Positions 7,221 through 13,026 of a stretch of DNA of 13,026 nucleotides are shown here, one piece after another. A model generated the notes under the pieces. That model worked only from the letters and a program-made list of their open reading frames with translations. It made no database searches and was not told the origin of the DNA. Position 1 is the stretch's first letter, and every line of letters starts with the position of its first letter. Position numbers and translations under genes: made by a program. The stretch is from Dehalococcoidia bacterium (GTDB taxonomy: Bacteria; Chloroflexota; Dehalococcoidia; Dehalococcoidales; UBA1222), in the NCBI GenBank assembly GCA_009783135.1, contig WRHS01000037.1, positions 1 to 13,026 on the forward strand. Direction: 5' to 3'.

Positions 7221-7270
7221 GCTGAAAAGTGCAAGCTTTATTACAGTCAATAAAGCTTGCACTTTTCAGC
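7221..7270. repeat. Perfect 22-bp inverted repeat (long hairpin)
   Basis: The arms 7221-7242 and 7249-7270 are exact reverse complements around a 6-nt loop (ACAGTC); the left arm begins GCTGAAAAGTGC. It starts 17 nt downstream of the 72-residue gene's stop in the leftward direction. Neither side has an adjacent T run, so it is not a textbook intrinsic terminator. A transcript-end stabilising hairpin or the remnant of a small mobile repeat are alternatives. Confidence 0.85.
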
Positions 7271-7286
7271 CATTTCAAGATAAAGC

Positions 7287-7505
7287 CTATTTGCGCTTAA
7301 CTAGTTTTTTCGTTTTGACGTTCACGGTGTAGTTGTTGTGGATATCAAGGATTTTCATGTCGTCGAATTCTTTTTGTCCACTGATATTCAGCACAGAACA
7401 GCCGTCGGGCAACAAAATATTGTCCAGTTCATCGTTTCGCGGCTCGTCTTGGCGTGACACACTATTGATTATTCCGTCAGAGTTATAAGTTACATAGCAA
7501 TACAT
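7287..7505 (-). CDS. Hypothetical 72-residue protein downstream of GLUG gene
   Basis: I do not recognise this small soluble protein. It starts MYCYVTYNSDGIINSVSR, has a central ILLPDGCSVLNISGQKEFDDM and a very basic tail, VKTKKLVKRK. There is no signal peptide or membrane segment. An excellent ribosome site, AAAGGAGG, lies 7 nt before the ATG, which argues that the gene is real. The upstream GLUG frame ends only 13 nt before it, so the two form a translational unit. The IS insertion in that upstream gene should be polar on this one unless the element supplies readthrough. Confidence 0.75.
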   Translation of the reverse strand: MYCYVTYNSDGIINSVSRQDEPRNDELDNILLPDGCSVLNISGQKEFDDMKILDIHNNYTVNVKTKKLVKRK

Positions 7506-7518
7506 TGATAATCCTCCT

Positions 7519-7747
7519 TTAGTCTACCCATCTCCTGAATTGAATTTTCACGACTTTAGCAGTTGTTGTTCTGTTATATACTATAATACCTTTATTAAGA
7601 GTTGTCCCAGAATAGTATGTATAATATACCCAATAAACATCTGCTTTTGAATTGTCCCCATAATCTCTTTGATTGTAAATAACACATGGAGTGCTTGGAT
7701 CTGCAAAGACTTCCGTCACGAAAAGACGGTCGTAGCAGTTCCAACCA
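7519..7747 (-). pseudogene. 3' fragment of the IS-interrupted GLUG surface-protein gene
   Basis: This fragment encodes the last 76 residues of the interrupted GLUG protein, from GWNCYDRLFVTEVF to KIQFRRWVD, and ends in TAA at 7519. Its frame matches the 5' fragment exactly once the IS and one CTAG copy are removed: the junction reads ..ISSPS-GWNCYD... A GTG at 7764 inside the IS end could start a short artificial ORF over this region, but it lacks a ribosome site. The tail is rich in Tyr, Thr and Val (VYWVYYTYYSG), plausibly a small beta-structured terminal domain, and has no membrane anchor. Unlike the GLUG repeats, I do not recognise its family. Confidence 0.85.
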
Positions 7748-7817
7748 CTAGATAGTGTGGACACGTGATAAAAACAGTAGTATACTCCAAGGTATCACAT
7801 ATTGGAGTAGCTAACAA

Positions 7818-8584
7818 ATGAAAAGCGCACAACACAGGCATGATATTTCCGACGAAACATGGAAATTACTGGAGCCCCATCTACCGGGTCAAGCAGGGCA
7901 GTGGGGTGGCATAGCAGAGGACAATAGAAAGTTTATAGACGCTGTATTTTGGATTCTTCGCACCGGAGCACCATGGAGAGACTTACCTCCTGTATATGGC
8001 AATTGGAATAGTGTCGCAAAACGCTTTAGGAGGTGGGTAAAGGAAGGCACTTGGGAGCGTCTGCTTGAATTATTGATAGACGAACCTGATTTTGAATGGT
8101 TGATGATTGACGCAAGTCATGTTAAGGTTCACCCTCATGCTGCAGGAGCGGTAGGTGGCAATCAAGCCATGGAACGTACAAAAGGGGGCTTAACACCAAG
8201 ATACATCTGGCCGTGGATGCGCATGGTATGCCAGTCAGAGCTATTGTTACAGCAGGTACCACAGCGGATTGTAAACAAGCCATCCCCTTGATTGAAGGGA
8301 TTAATGCCGAAGTCCTGCTTGCTGATAGGGGTTATGACAGTAATGCCATTGTTGAGTATGCTATCAAGGACGATATGCAAGTAGTCATCCCGCCTAAGAA
8401 AAACCGTAAGGAAAAGCGAACCTATGATGAGTATCTTTACAAGTTACGGCATTTGGTGGAAAATGCCTTTCTGCATCTCAAGCGCTGGAGAGGCATCGCT
8501 ACACGCTATGCTAAAAACACAGACTCTTTTATCGCCGCTGTACAAATCCGTTGTATTGCACTATGGTTGAAAGTATTAGTATGA
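7818..8584 (+). CDS. IS5-family DDE transposase in two frames joined by a -1 shift
   Basis: Frame A (7818-8291) starts MKSAQHRHDISDETW and holds the DUF4096-like N-terminal region (FWILRTGAPWRDLPPVYGNW) and the first catalytic Asp, D98 in WLMIDASHVKVH. The natural continuation LNTKIHLAVDAHGMPVRAIV lies in the -1 frame, which runs to TGA at 8582-8584. It carries the second Asp in LLADRGYD and the Glu in HLVENAFLHLKRWRG, completing the DDE triad. The frames meet at ACA-AAA-GGG-GGC (8178-8189); a -1 shift on this A4G5 run gives about 255 residues, normal for the family. Programmed frameshifting is known in IS5-group elements, so this may be functional rather than decayed. The unshifted product would end at 8291 with a short non-homologous tail. 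Confidence 0.9.
8180..8189 (+). promoter_or_regulatory. Candidate -1 ribosomal frameshift site of the transposase
   Basis: AAAAGGGGGC sits exactly where homology passes from frame A to the -1 frame. The run resembles A-AAA-GGG type slippery sequences, although the second tRNA would re-pair imperfectly (GGG to AGG). An ordinary single-base loss in the G run would look the same. Confidence 0.55.
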
Positions 8585-8603
8585 ACTCATGTCCACACTA
8601 TCT

Positions 8604-9560
8604 AGGACTACTGATGGAGTTATATCCAGACACTCCGCCAACTTGAGATATTCCTGCAATAACTCCTGTGCTATAGCAGTTTTCAGTTATGCTTTTGTGT
8701 TCTTCAATACCCGGCCGTGAGATAACATAATATCCGACGTGCCCTCCTACAACACCGCCTACAATTTCAACCCCAGTTAGTGCTCCCGTGTTATAGCAAT
8801 TTGTGGCTGTGCCTGCGTAATTAATCCCTGCCACTCCACCAGCGAATGAGCCTATTCCTGTAATTGCGCCGCTGTTATAGCAATTATTGATTGTGCCGCC
8901 GAAATTATTTCCAACAACTCCACCGACAGCGTTGGTGCCGCTTACACTGCCAGTGTTGTAACAGTTTTCAACGATACTGTTTTCATTAAAACCGACTACA
9001 CCTCCTACTGCAGCATTTCCGCTTACTTTCCCTGTGTTATAGCAGTTCAAGACTGTGCTGATATAGCTGAGCCCAACTACTCCGCCGACATCGGAGTTAC
9101 CTATTACCACACTGTTTTCAATGCCAAGATTCATAATTGTACTGTTGTCAATGCAACCAAATAACCCTACCTCATCATTAGAAGTCGCTCTGTTAATAGT
9201 CAGGTTGTGAATAATATGACCATCGCCGTTGAAATTTCCATAAAATGAATGTGCGATGTTTCCAATAGGCGTCCATCCCCCTCCAGAATTATAATTAGCT
9301 AGGTCAATATCTGCAGTGAGCTCGAAGTATGTGTTGGCGTAACCTTTGCCGCCATTTACATCAGCTGCGAGTTTGGATAAATCCGCTGTGTCAGAGATGA
9401 GATATGGGGATTGCTCCGTGCCGTTTCCTGCCCACACACCATTTGCGGCACTTAAGGGGTAGTTTCCTGCAAAGATGCCGGTAAATGCCAAACCTGCTAC
9501 GAGTAGCAATGGAAGAAATATGGATAGGATTTTCCCCTTAGCTTTTGTTCGCGTGCTCAT
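8604..9560 (-). pseudogene. 5' fragment of GLUG-repeat secreted protein, truncated by IS
   Basis: The frame begins at ATG 9560 behind a strong AAAGGAG site (6 nt spacing). A signal peptide covers about residues 1-37: basic MSTRTKAKGK, then a hydrophobic ILSIFLPLLLVAGLAF. Residues about 42-110 match the N-terminal region of the neighbouring GLUG protein (SPYLISDTADLSKLAADVN, WTPIGN). Residues about 125-317 are GLUG-type repeats of roughly 23 residues with the pattern VGGVVGxNxxxxxENCYNTGxVSG. The IS adds only an Arg codon and a TAG (8600-8598). The intact gene would have had 395 codons, running through to 7519. Unlike its neighbour it has no MBG domains and no C-terminal membrane anchor. GLUG repeats occur in secreted adhesins and peptidases, so an adhesive role is plausible but unproven. 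Truncated protein could still be secreted. Confidence 0.9.
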
Positions 9561-9609
9561 TCCCTACTCCTTTTGCTCAGCGGCATTTTTGAGTGCCCAA
9601 ACTTTTTAT

Positions 9610-9873
9610 TCATGACCTGTTAATTGCATACATGCCGACGATGGTTTGTTCGTTCTCAAGCAGGTCATTAACCAGATATGCTGCGTCAAGATACTGGATG
9701 CCGTAGGTCCCGCTGTCAATTTGCTTGGATAACTCACTTTTATAAAAGACGTCCATAGCTTCCCGTTGTGTGATGCAGGTGCGCTCAGAAAGCAAGCTGA
9801 TGATGTCTTTCTCCAAAGATTCTTTCAGCATTGATTCAAGCAGTTTTTCATCCGTGTGCATGCTCATTTTCAT
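9610..9873 (-). CDS. DUF3791-like small protein, third gene of the DUF3990 module
   Basis: This is an 87-residue, mostly helical soluble protein. The segment ISLLSERTCITQREAMDVFYKSEL, followed by GIQYLDAAYLVNDLL, resembles the short helical proteins that commonly accompany DUF3990 genes and is distantly similar to DUF3791. The start ATG overlaps the DUF3990 stop by 4 nt (ATGA), so the two are translationally coupled; GAGG lies about 5 nt upstream. ATGs at codons 3 and 5 are alternative starts. There is no signal peptide or membrane segment. A role as partner or antitoxin to the DUF3990 protein is inferred from linkage only. The GLUG gene begins 49 nt downstream, with no clear terminator between them. 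Confidence 0.8.
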   Translation of the reverse strand: MKMSMHTDEKLLESMLKESLEKDIISLLSERTCITQREAMDVFYKSELSKQIDSGTYGIQYLDAAYLVNDLLENEQTIVGMYAINRS

Positions 9874-10349
9874 GCAACCTCATAGGATTCTGTGAATATC
9901 AAATGCTTATCAACCAGCTCTTGGCTCAACAGGCAGATTTGGTCGCTATGCTCATAAAACCGCAACTCAGATAGTGTCCTCTCCATATCCCAAATGCCGC
10001 GATAATACATGTCAACGACGACATATACCTTGTCATTTGCTACCCCGCCTTTTACCAAGTCGTATTGTTTGAACACTTCGCCGCCGCGCCTGCAGGCGCA
10101 AACGAACTCCACCCAGTCTCGATTGTTTTTCGTGAACTCCTTTTTACGAAAATCATCAAGTTTATCGTTTAGGGCATAAACATTAACAATTGCAGGCTCC
10201 CTTAGCCGCAGTGCTTTTCTTAATGCCCAACTTTCTGCCTGTTCCTTGAAAGTTGTCGTATAAAACCCGGGACCAAAATCAAGATTTCTTTTGGAATGTG
10301 CGACATCCGGATGGCGTATTTCAACTGTCGAGCCGTGATAGACTATCAT
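9870..10349 (-). CDS. DUF3990 protein, predicted ADP-ribosyltransferase-like fold
   Basis: The 159-residue protein has the DUF3990 signatures: MIVYHGSTVEIRHPD at the N-terminus, LDFGPGFYTTTFKEQAESWA (23-42), and YDLVKGGVANDKVY (96-109), followed by a C-terminal SDQICLLSQ...HLIF. DUF3990 is grouped with the ADP-ribosyltransferase superfamily. His5 in YHGS and Tyr30 in GFYTT occupy the positions of the NAD-binding His and Tyr of that fold. I cannot assign the third catalytic residue with confidence. Such proteins are suspected toxins or NAD-dependent modifiers, but this one's substrate is unknown. It overlaps by 4 nt (ATGA) with the genes on both sides, so all three are made as one unit. There is no secretion signal, which suggests action inside the producing cell. 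Confidence 0.87.
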   Translation of the reverse strand: MIVYHGSTVEIRHPDVAHSKRNLDFGPGFYTTTFKEQAESWALRKALRLREPAIVNVYALNDKLDDFRKKEFTKNNRDWVEFVCACRRGGEVFKQYDLVKGGVANDKVYVVVDMYYRGIWDMERTLSELRFYEHSDQICLLSQELVDKHLIFTESYEVA

Positions 10350-10579
10350 ACGGCGATGCCTTTTTCTCGTGTGAACTCGGTTAAGTCCTCGACTAGATAC
10401 TCCGCTCCCAATGTATGCAGTGCGTCATAGCATTTGATGACGTAGCCATCCAATATATCTGTATCGTTGAGAATGGAGTATATTTCCGGTACTGGTTTAT
10501 TCCACCTCTCTGCGAGGCGGTGAATTAGAAACACCCCGAAATCTTTTTCATCTGACGTGCATTGTGTCATTCCATACAT
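10346..10579 (-). CDS. DUF3791 small protein, first gene of the DUF3990 module
   Basis: This 77-residue protein matches the DUF3791 pattern: a helical N-terminal part (FGVFLIHRLAERWNKPVPEIYSIL), then the signature ILDGYVIKCYDALHTLGAEYLVEDLTEF (42-69). Such proteins are typically encoded directly beside DUF3990 and have been considered possible antitoxins or adaptors; I know of no established mechanism. It opens the three-gene unit, about 40 nt downstream of a predicted transcription start, with a weak ribosome site (GGTG, 7 nt spacing). A second ATG at 10570 would shorten it by three residues. Its stop overlaps the DUF3990 start by 4 nt. Confidence 0.88.
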   Translation of the reverse strand: MYGMTQCTSDEKDFGVFLIHRLAERWNKPVPEIYSILNDTDILDGYVIKCYDALHTLGAEYLVEDLTEFTREKGIAV

Positions 10580-10626
10580 TGCTATACACCAACATATCCT
10601 ACATGGTTTTTGTGTATACCCACGCT

Positions 10627-10654
10627 ATTATAACGTCTGTTTGTGTTTTTGCAA
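10627..10654 (-). promoter_or_regulatory. Sigma-70 promoter of the DUF3791-DUF3990 module
   Basis: On the minus strand TTGCAA (10654-10649) and a perfect TATAAT (10632-10627) are separated by 16 bp, predicting a start near 10620. It lies in the 121-bp gap after the large GLUG/MBG gene, so the module can be expressed independently of it. Confidence 0.65.
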
Positions 10655-10659
10655 AAACA
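10644..10659. promoter_or_regulatory. 16-bp perfect palindrome across the -35 box (candidate operator)
   Basis: TGTTTTTGCAAAAACA is its own reverse complement and covers the whole -35 element of the module promoter. This placement is typical of a repressor operator, as in autoregulated toxin-antitoxin operons. The binding protein is not identified. Confidence 0.55.
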
Positions 10660-10685
10660 ACAAAGCTTAGCAATGATGCTGTTGT
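10653..10685 (-). terminator. Weak candidate terminator of the GLUG/MBG gene
   Basis: Downstream of the stop, on the minus strand, ACAAC (10685-10681) and GTTGT (10661-10657) can pair around an inner AGCA/TGCT stem, followed by TTTT. The stem is short and imperfect and overlaps the next promoter, so read this as tentative. Confidence 0.3.
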
Positions 10686-10700
10686 CTGTGTATATGCAAT

Positions 10701-13026
10701 TTACCCCGTGGTCTTCCCGCGACGTTTTCTGAGCAGAATAAATGCCCCTGCACCGGCAATGACCACAATGGCGATCACACCAATGATAAGCCATAGGATT
10801 GGGAAAGCCTTTTTAACAGTCAAAGTGCCCGAAACATAGTCAAAGGTGTAGTTATCTGCAGAGCCACCTGATATGGTGATGGAGTATGACCCGACAGGGG
10901 AATCCTTGTCTGCATCGGTTGAGGCTGAAGGCTTGGATGATAGGACACTTTCGTCTTCACCATTAAGGAAGCCGCTGTATTGGAAAGAAAGGGAAGGGTT
11001 GTCTTTGCCGACAGTCTTGACCTTATCGTCCGCCGTGATGGTGAGAGTGGCTTTGTTGACAGTTAGAACTCCTGAAACGTAGTTGAAGGTGTAGTTATCA
11101 GATGAGCCACCTGAGAGTGTGATGGGGTAAGTACCGGCATCTGAGAGTTTATCAGCCGTGGTAGAAGCTGAGGGTTTGGAGGATAAGACATTTTCATTCT
11201 CGCCGTTGACGAAACCGCTGTACTGGAAGGAAAGGGAAGGGTTGTCGTCATAGTATGTTTTGGATTTATCGTCAGGCGTGACAGTGATGGTGGCTTTGGA
11301 TACGGTTAGAATACCCGGGATGTATGTAACGTTGTAGTTGTCGAAAGTGCCGCCTGAGATAGTAACGGGATAAGTGCCAACATCCGAGTTGCTGTTGGCA
11401 GAAGTGGAGATAGTTGGAGGTGAGGAGAAACTGGCGGCAGAGTCGTTGTTGACCAGACCGTTGTAGGATATGGATAGGGACGGGTTGTTCTCGCCGTAAG
11501 TTTTGAATTGGTTATCGGCGACTGCGGTCAGGTTGGCTTTGTTTACGGTTATCTTTGCGGTACCTGAGGCAGGCTTGTAAAGGTCAAGTCCTGATGTAAA
11601 AGTCAGAGCGAAATCGGCGGAATTGCTGTTGGCAACAGTAGGGAAAGTTGAGGAGGGGTTATTCCACGAGAAAGAGCCTGTGATAGCAGTGCCAGTGGCA
11701 GGGTCAATGGCACTGCCGCCGCTTAGTGCGGATGAATTGATAGCCTGCCCGTAAGTGATGGCAGTTGTGGAGGGAATGGATGTTATGATAGGTGTTCTTC
11801 TTGCGACCGCAGTGCTTATTTGTGAGGCTGTCTGAGCCGCAGAATTGCCGTCAGTCTTGAATACTTTCAGTTCAGGATAGTAGCAATAGTCGGCATCAGC
11901 CGCTCTTTTTTCAAATGCAGAGCCGAGAGAAGCAGCAAAGCCGGTGGTTGTCATTTCGGCTGTTGTCTTGCCCTGTACGGTACCGACTGTACCGATTCCA
12001 ATTCCAGCACCGCTAAATGCTTCGCTATTGTAGTAACAGTTTGTGACAGTGCCGCGGTAGTTAACACCGGCCACGCCTCCGACTTCAGAGTTACCATCTA
12101 CTGAGCCGGCGTTATAGCAGTTTTCGGTAAGGCTGGCTACATAGTTGCCGCCGACAATACCGCCCAAGGCTTCCTTTCCGGATATTGCGCCGCTGTTGTA
12201 ACAATTTCGAACTATGCTTATGGTATCTGTCCCATAAATAAGGCTCTCAATAGACTCATCGTTTACTCCTACCACGCCGCCTATATTTTCATTGCCTGAT
12301 ATATTGCCGCAATTGAAGCAGTTTTCCACTCTGTCGCCGTTGAAACCGGCTATTCCACCGACAATGCTGTCTCCGCTGATTGCCCCTGAGTTGTAACTGT
12401 TTTCAATAGTGGTGTAGTTGAACCCGACAATTCCGCCTATGCTTTTAAAGCCGTTTATTGTGCCCAAGCTATAGCAATTCTTGATTGCCCCGGCATTAAT
12501 TCCGGCAATACCTCCCAAGGCAGCTGTCCCATTGAGTGAGCCTGTGTTATGGCAGTTTTCGATTGTGCCAAGATAGTTGGCGCCAGCGATGCCTCCAAGT
12601 GACGTAAATCCGTTGATTGTACACGTGTTATAACAGTTTTCAATTGTGCCGAGGAAGTTAATTCCGGCAATAGAGCCAACAGTTATATCACCATTTATTA
12701 TTCCGCTGGCAATGCCGAGATTCTTGATAATGCTAATTTCAATCAAGCCAAACAAACCGACACATGTCGTGCTGGGCATGTTTATGTTTAGATTCTTGAT
12801 GACAAAACTATTCCCGTCCAGATTGCCTCTGAATGGGGTCATGTCATTACCGATGGGAGTCCAGCTGTTGTTGTCTTGATTATAAGCGGTAAGGTCGATG
12901 TCGGATGTGAGTTTGAAATATGTATTGGCATAATCGTTTCCGCTATTTACATCCGTTGCGAGTTTTGCCAAATCCGTTGCGTCTGCAATAAGGTATGGAC
13001 TGGTTGCCGTTCCGCTACCATCCCAT
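10701..13026 (-). CDS. GLUG-repeat / MBG-domain surface protein with C-terminal membrane anchor, N-terminus beyond right edge
   Basis: The frame is open from the right edge to TAA at 10701-10703 (775 codons visible). The first visible residues, WDGSGTATSPYLIADATDL, match the N-terminal region of the interrupted GLUG protein, so only the signal peptide and a short stretch are missing. About ten GLUG-type repeats of roughly 23 residues follow (12700-12000; e.g. IGGVVGVN, ENCYNSGAISG). Then come a linker, an Ig-like domain (about 11815-11545: ITYGQAINSSALSGG) and three MBG-type beta-sandwich domains (about 11540-10811; e.g. NPSLSFQYSGF...GTYPITLSGGSSDNYTF). The C-terminus is one hydrophobic helix (LWLIIGVIAIVVIAGAGAFI) and a positive tail, LLRKRRGKTTG, an anchor without an LPxTG sortase signal. 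A cell-surface adhesive or structural role is inferred from these domains. A TTG at 12971 is not the start, because homology continues upstream of it. Confidence 0.92.
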   Translation of the reverse strand, partial: WDGSGTATSPYLIADATDLAKLATDVNSGNDYANTYFKLTSDIDLTAYNQDNNSWTPIGNDMTPFRGNLDGNSFVIKNLNINMPSTTCVGLFGLIEISIIKNLGIASGIINGDITVGSIAGINFLGTIENCYNTCTINGFTSLGGIAGANYLGTIENCHNTGSLNGTAALGGIAGINAGAIKNCYSLGTINGFKSIGGIVGFNYTTIENSYNSGAISGDSIVGGIAGFNGDRVENCFNCGNISGNENIGGVVGVNDESIESLIYGTDTISIVRNCYNSGAISGKEALGGIVGGNYVASLTENCYNAGSVDGNSEVGGVAGVNYRGTVTNCYYNSEAFSGAGIGIGTVGTVQGKTTAEMTTTGFAASLGSAFEKRAADADYCYYPELKVFKTDGNSAAQTASQISTAVARRTPIITSIPSTTAITYGQAINSSALSGGSAIDPATGTAITGSFSWNNPSSTFPTVANSNSADFALTFTSGLDLYKPASGTAKITVNKANLTAVADNQFKTYGENNPSLSISYNGLVNNDSAASFSSPPTISTSANSNSDVGTYPVTISGGTFDNYNVTYIPGILTVSKATITVTPDDKSKTYYDDNPSLSFQYSGFVNGENENVLSSKPSASTTADKLSDAGTYPITLSGGSSDNYTFNYVSGVLTVNKATLTITADDKVKTVGKDNPSLSFQYSGFLNGEDESVLSSKPSASTDADKDSPVGSYSITISGGSADNYTFDYVSGTLTVKKAFPILWLIIGVIAIVVIAGAGAFILLRKRRGKTTG
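10811..11540 (-). repeat. Three tandem 243-bp repeats encoding MBG domains
   Basis: Equivalent positions recur at exactly 243-bp spacing; for example the A ending GGTGTA at 10850 and 11093 and its counterpart at 11336. The two units nearest the C-terminus are the most similar at DNA level (GGTGTAGTTATC in both), and the third is more diverged. Each unit encodes one 81-residue domain. Confidence 0.85.

Larger units (their letters stand above)
6887..7286. other. Gene-free, hairpin-rich intergenic region
   Basis: About 400 bp between the rplU promoter and the 72-residue hypothetical gene. It contains a terminator-like hairpin at 7036-7062, a 7-bp hairpin GCAATAC-ctgtc-GTATTGC at 7185-7203, arms TGGCAAG/CTTGCCA at 7148-7154 and 7202-7208 that could enclose it, and a perfect 22-bp hairpin at 7221-7270. 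Short frames here have no recognisable product. I could not assign an RNA family. Confidence 0.5.
7752..8601 (+). mobile_element. Complete IS5-family insertion sequence (IS427-like group)
   Basis: The element is 850 bp, with perfect 12-bp terminal inverted repeats ATAGTGTGGACA (7752-7763) and TGTCCACACTAT (8590-8601). It is flanked by identical CTAG tetranucleotides at 7748-7751 and 8602-8605. CTAG fits the YTAR target preference of IS5/IS427-type elements; because CTAG is palindromic, the repeats could also be counted as 16 bp. Inside is one transposase in two overlapping frames. Perfect ends and a clean target duplication point to recent insertion. It entered a GLUG surface-protein gene, with its transposase on the opposite strand. 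Confidence 0.93.

Noticed and set aside
6887..7286. tRNA or known riboswitch in the hairpin-rich gap
   Set aside because: I found no cloverleaf, T-loop GTTCRA motif or recognisable riboswitch core by eye on either strand.
7519..7764. Independent small gene starting at GTG 7764
   Set aside because: The start lies inside the IS terminal repeat and has no ribosome site; the frame is the displaced 3' end of the GLUG gene.

Overview
The window looks like a bacterial chromosome segment of about 47-50% G+C (estimated by eye). A conserved housekeeping core sits between blocks of accessory surface-protein genes. Lineage is an inference from few markers. L27 begins directly with MAHKKG and lacks the cleaved N-terminal extension typical of Firmicutes. 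L31 is the zinc-binding C+ form and is followed by a DUF1385 (YqhQ-like) membrane protein. HisI is not fused to HisE. Together these fit Chloroflexota, perhaps Dehalococcoidia, better than Bacillota, but I hold this loosely.

Layout. Positions 1-3371 (minus) hold most of a large secreted protein that runs off the left edge: signal peptide, parallel beta-helix of GG-rich repeats, four InlB-type B-repeats, two further bacterial repeats and a C-terminal pair of membrane segments. A 355-bp divergent intergenic region with several dyads separates it from hisA-hisI (plus, 3727-4856), two histidine biosynthesis genes. A strong two-way terminator at 4900-4943 lies between hisI and the convergent ribosomal operon rplU-rpmA-rpmE-DUF1385 (minus, 6830 down to 4954). 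This operon has a near-consensus sigma-70 promoter at 6886-6858 and an internal terminator-like hairpin before DUF1385. rplU has no ATG, GTG or TTG between the predicted transcription start and its conserved N-terminus, so an ATT (AUU) start is the best reading.

Positions 6887-7286 are non-coding and rich in hairpins, including a perfect 22-bp stem. From 7287 to the right edge everything except the transposase is on the minus strand. In transcription order there is a GLUG/MBG repeat surface protein (13026 to 10701, start outside the window), a tightly overlapping three-gene module DUF3791 - DUF3990 (ADP-ribosyltransferase-like fold) - DUF3791-like (10579 to 9610), a second GLUG protein (start 9560) and a 72-residue hypothetical protein (7505 to 7287).

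The second GLUG gene is split by an 850-bp IS5-family element (7752-8601), flanked by CTAG target duplications. In silico removal of the element plus one CTAG restores one continuous 395-codon frame, so the insertion looks recent. The transposase itself is in two overlapping frames joined by a -1 shift at an A4G5 run.

Functionally, the histidine and ribosomal genes are ordinary. The flanks look like cell-surface adhesin territory enclosing a possible toxin-antitoxin or ADP-ribosylation module, whose promoter carries a perfect 16-bp palindrome across the -35 box.
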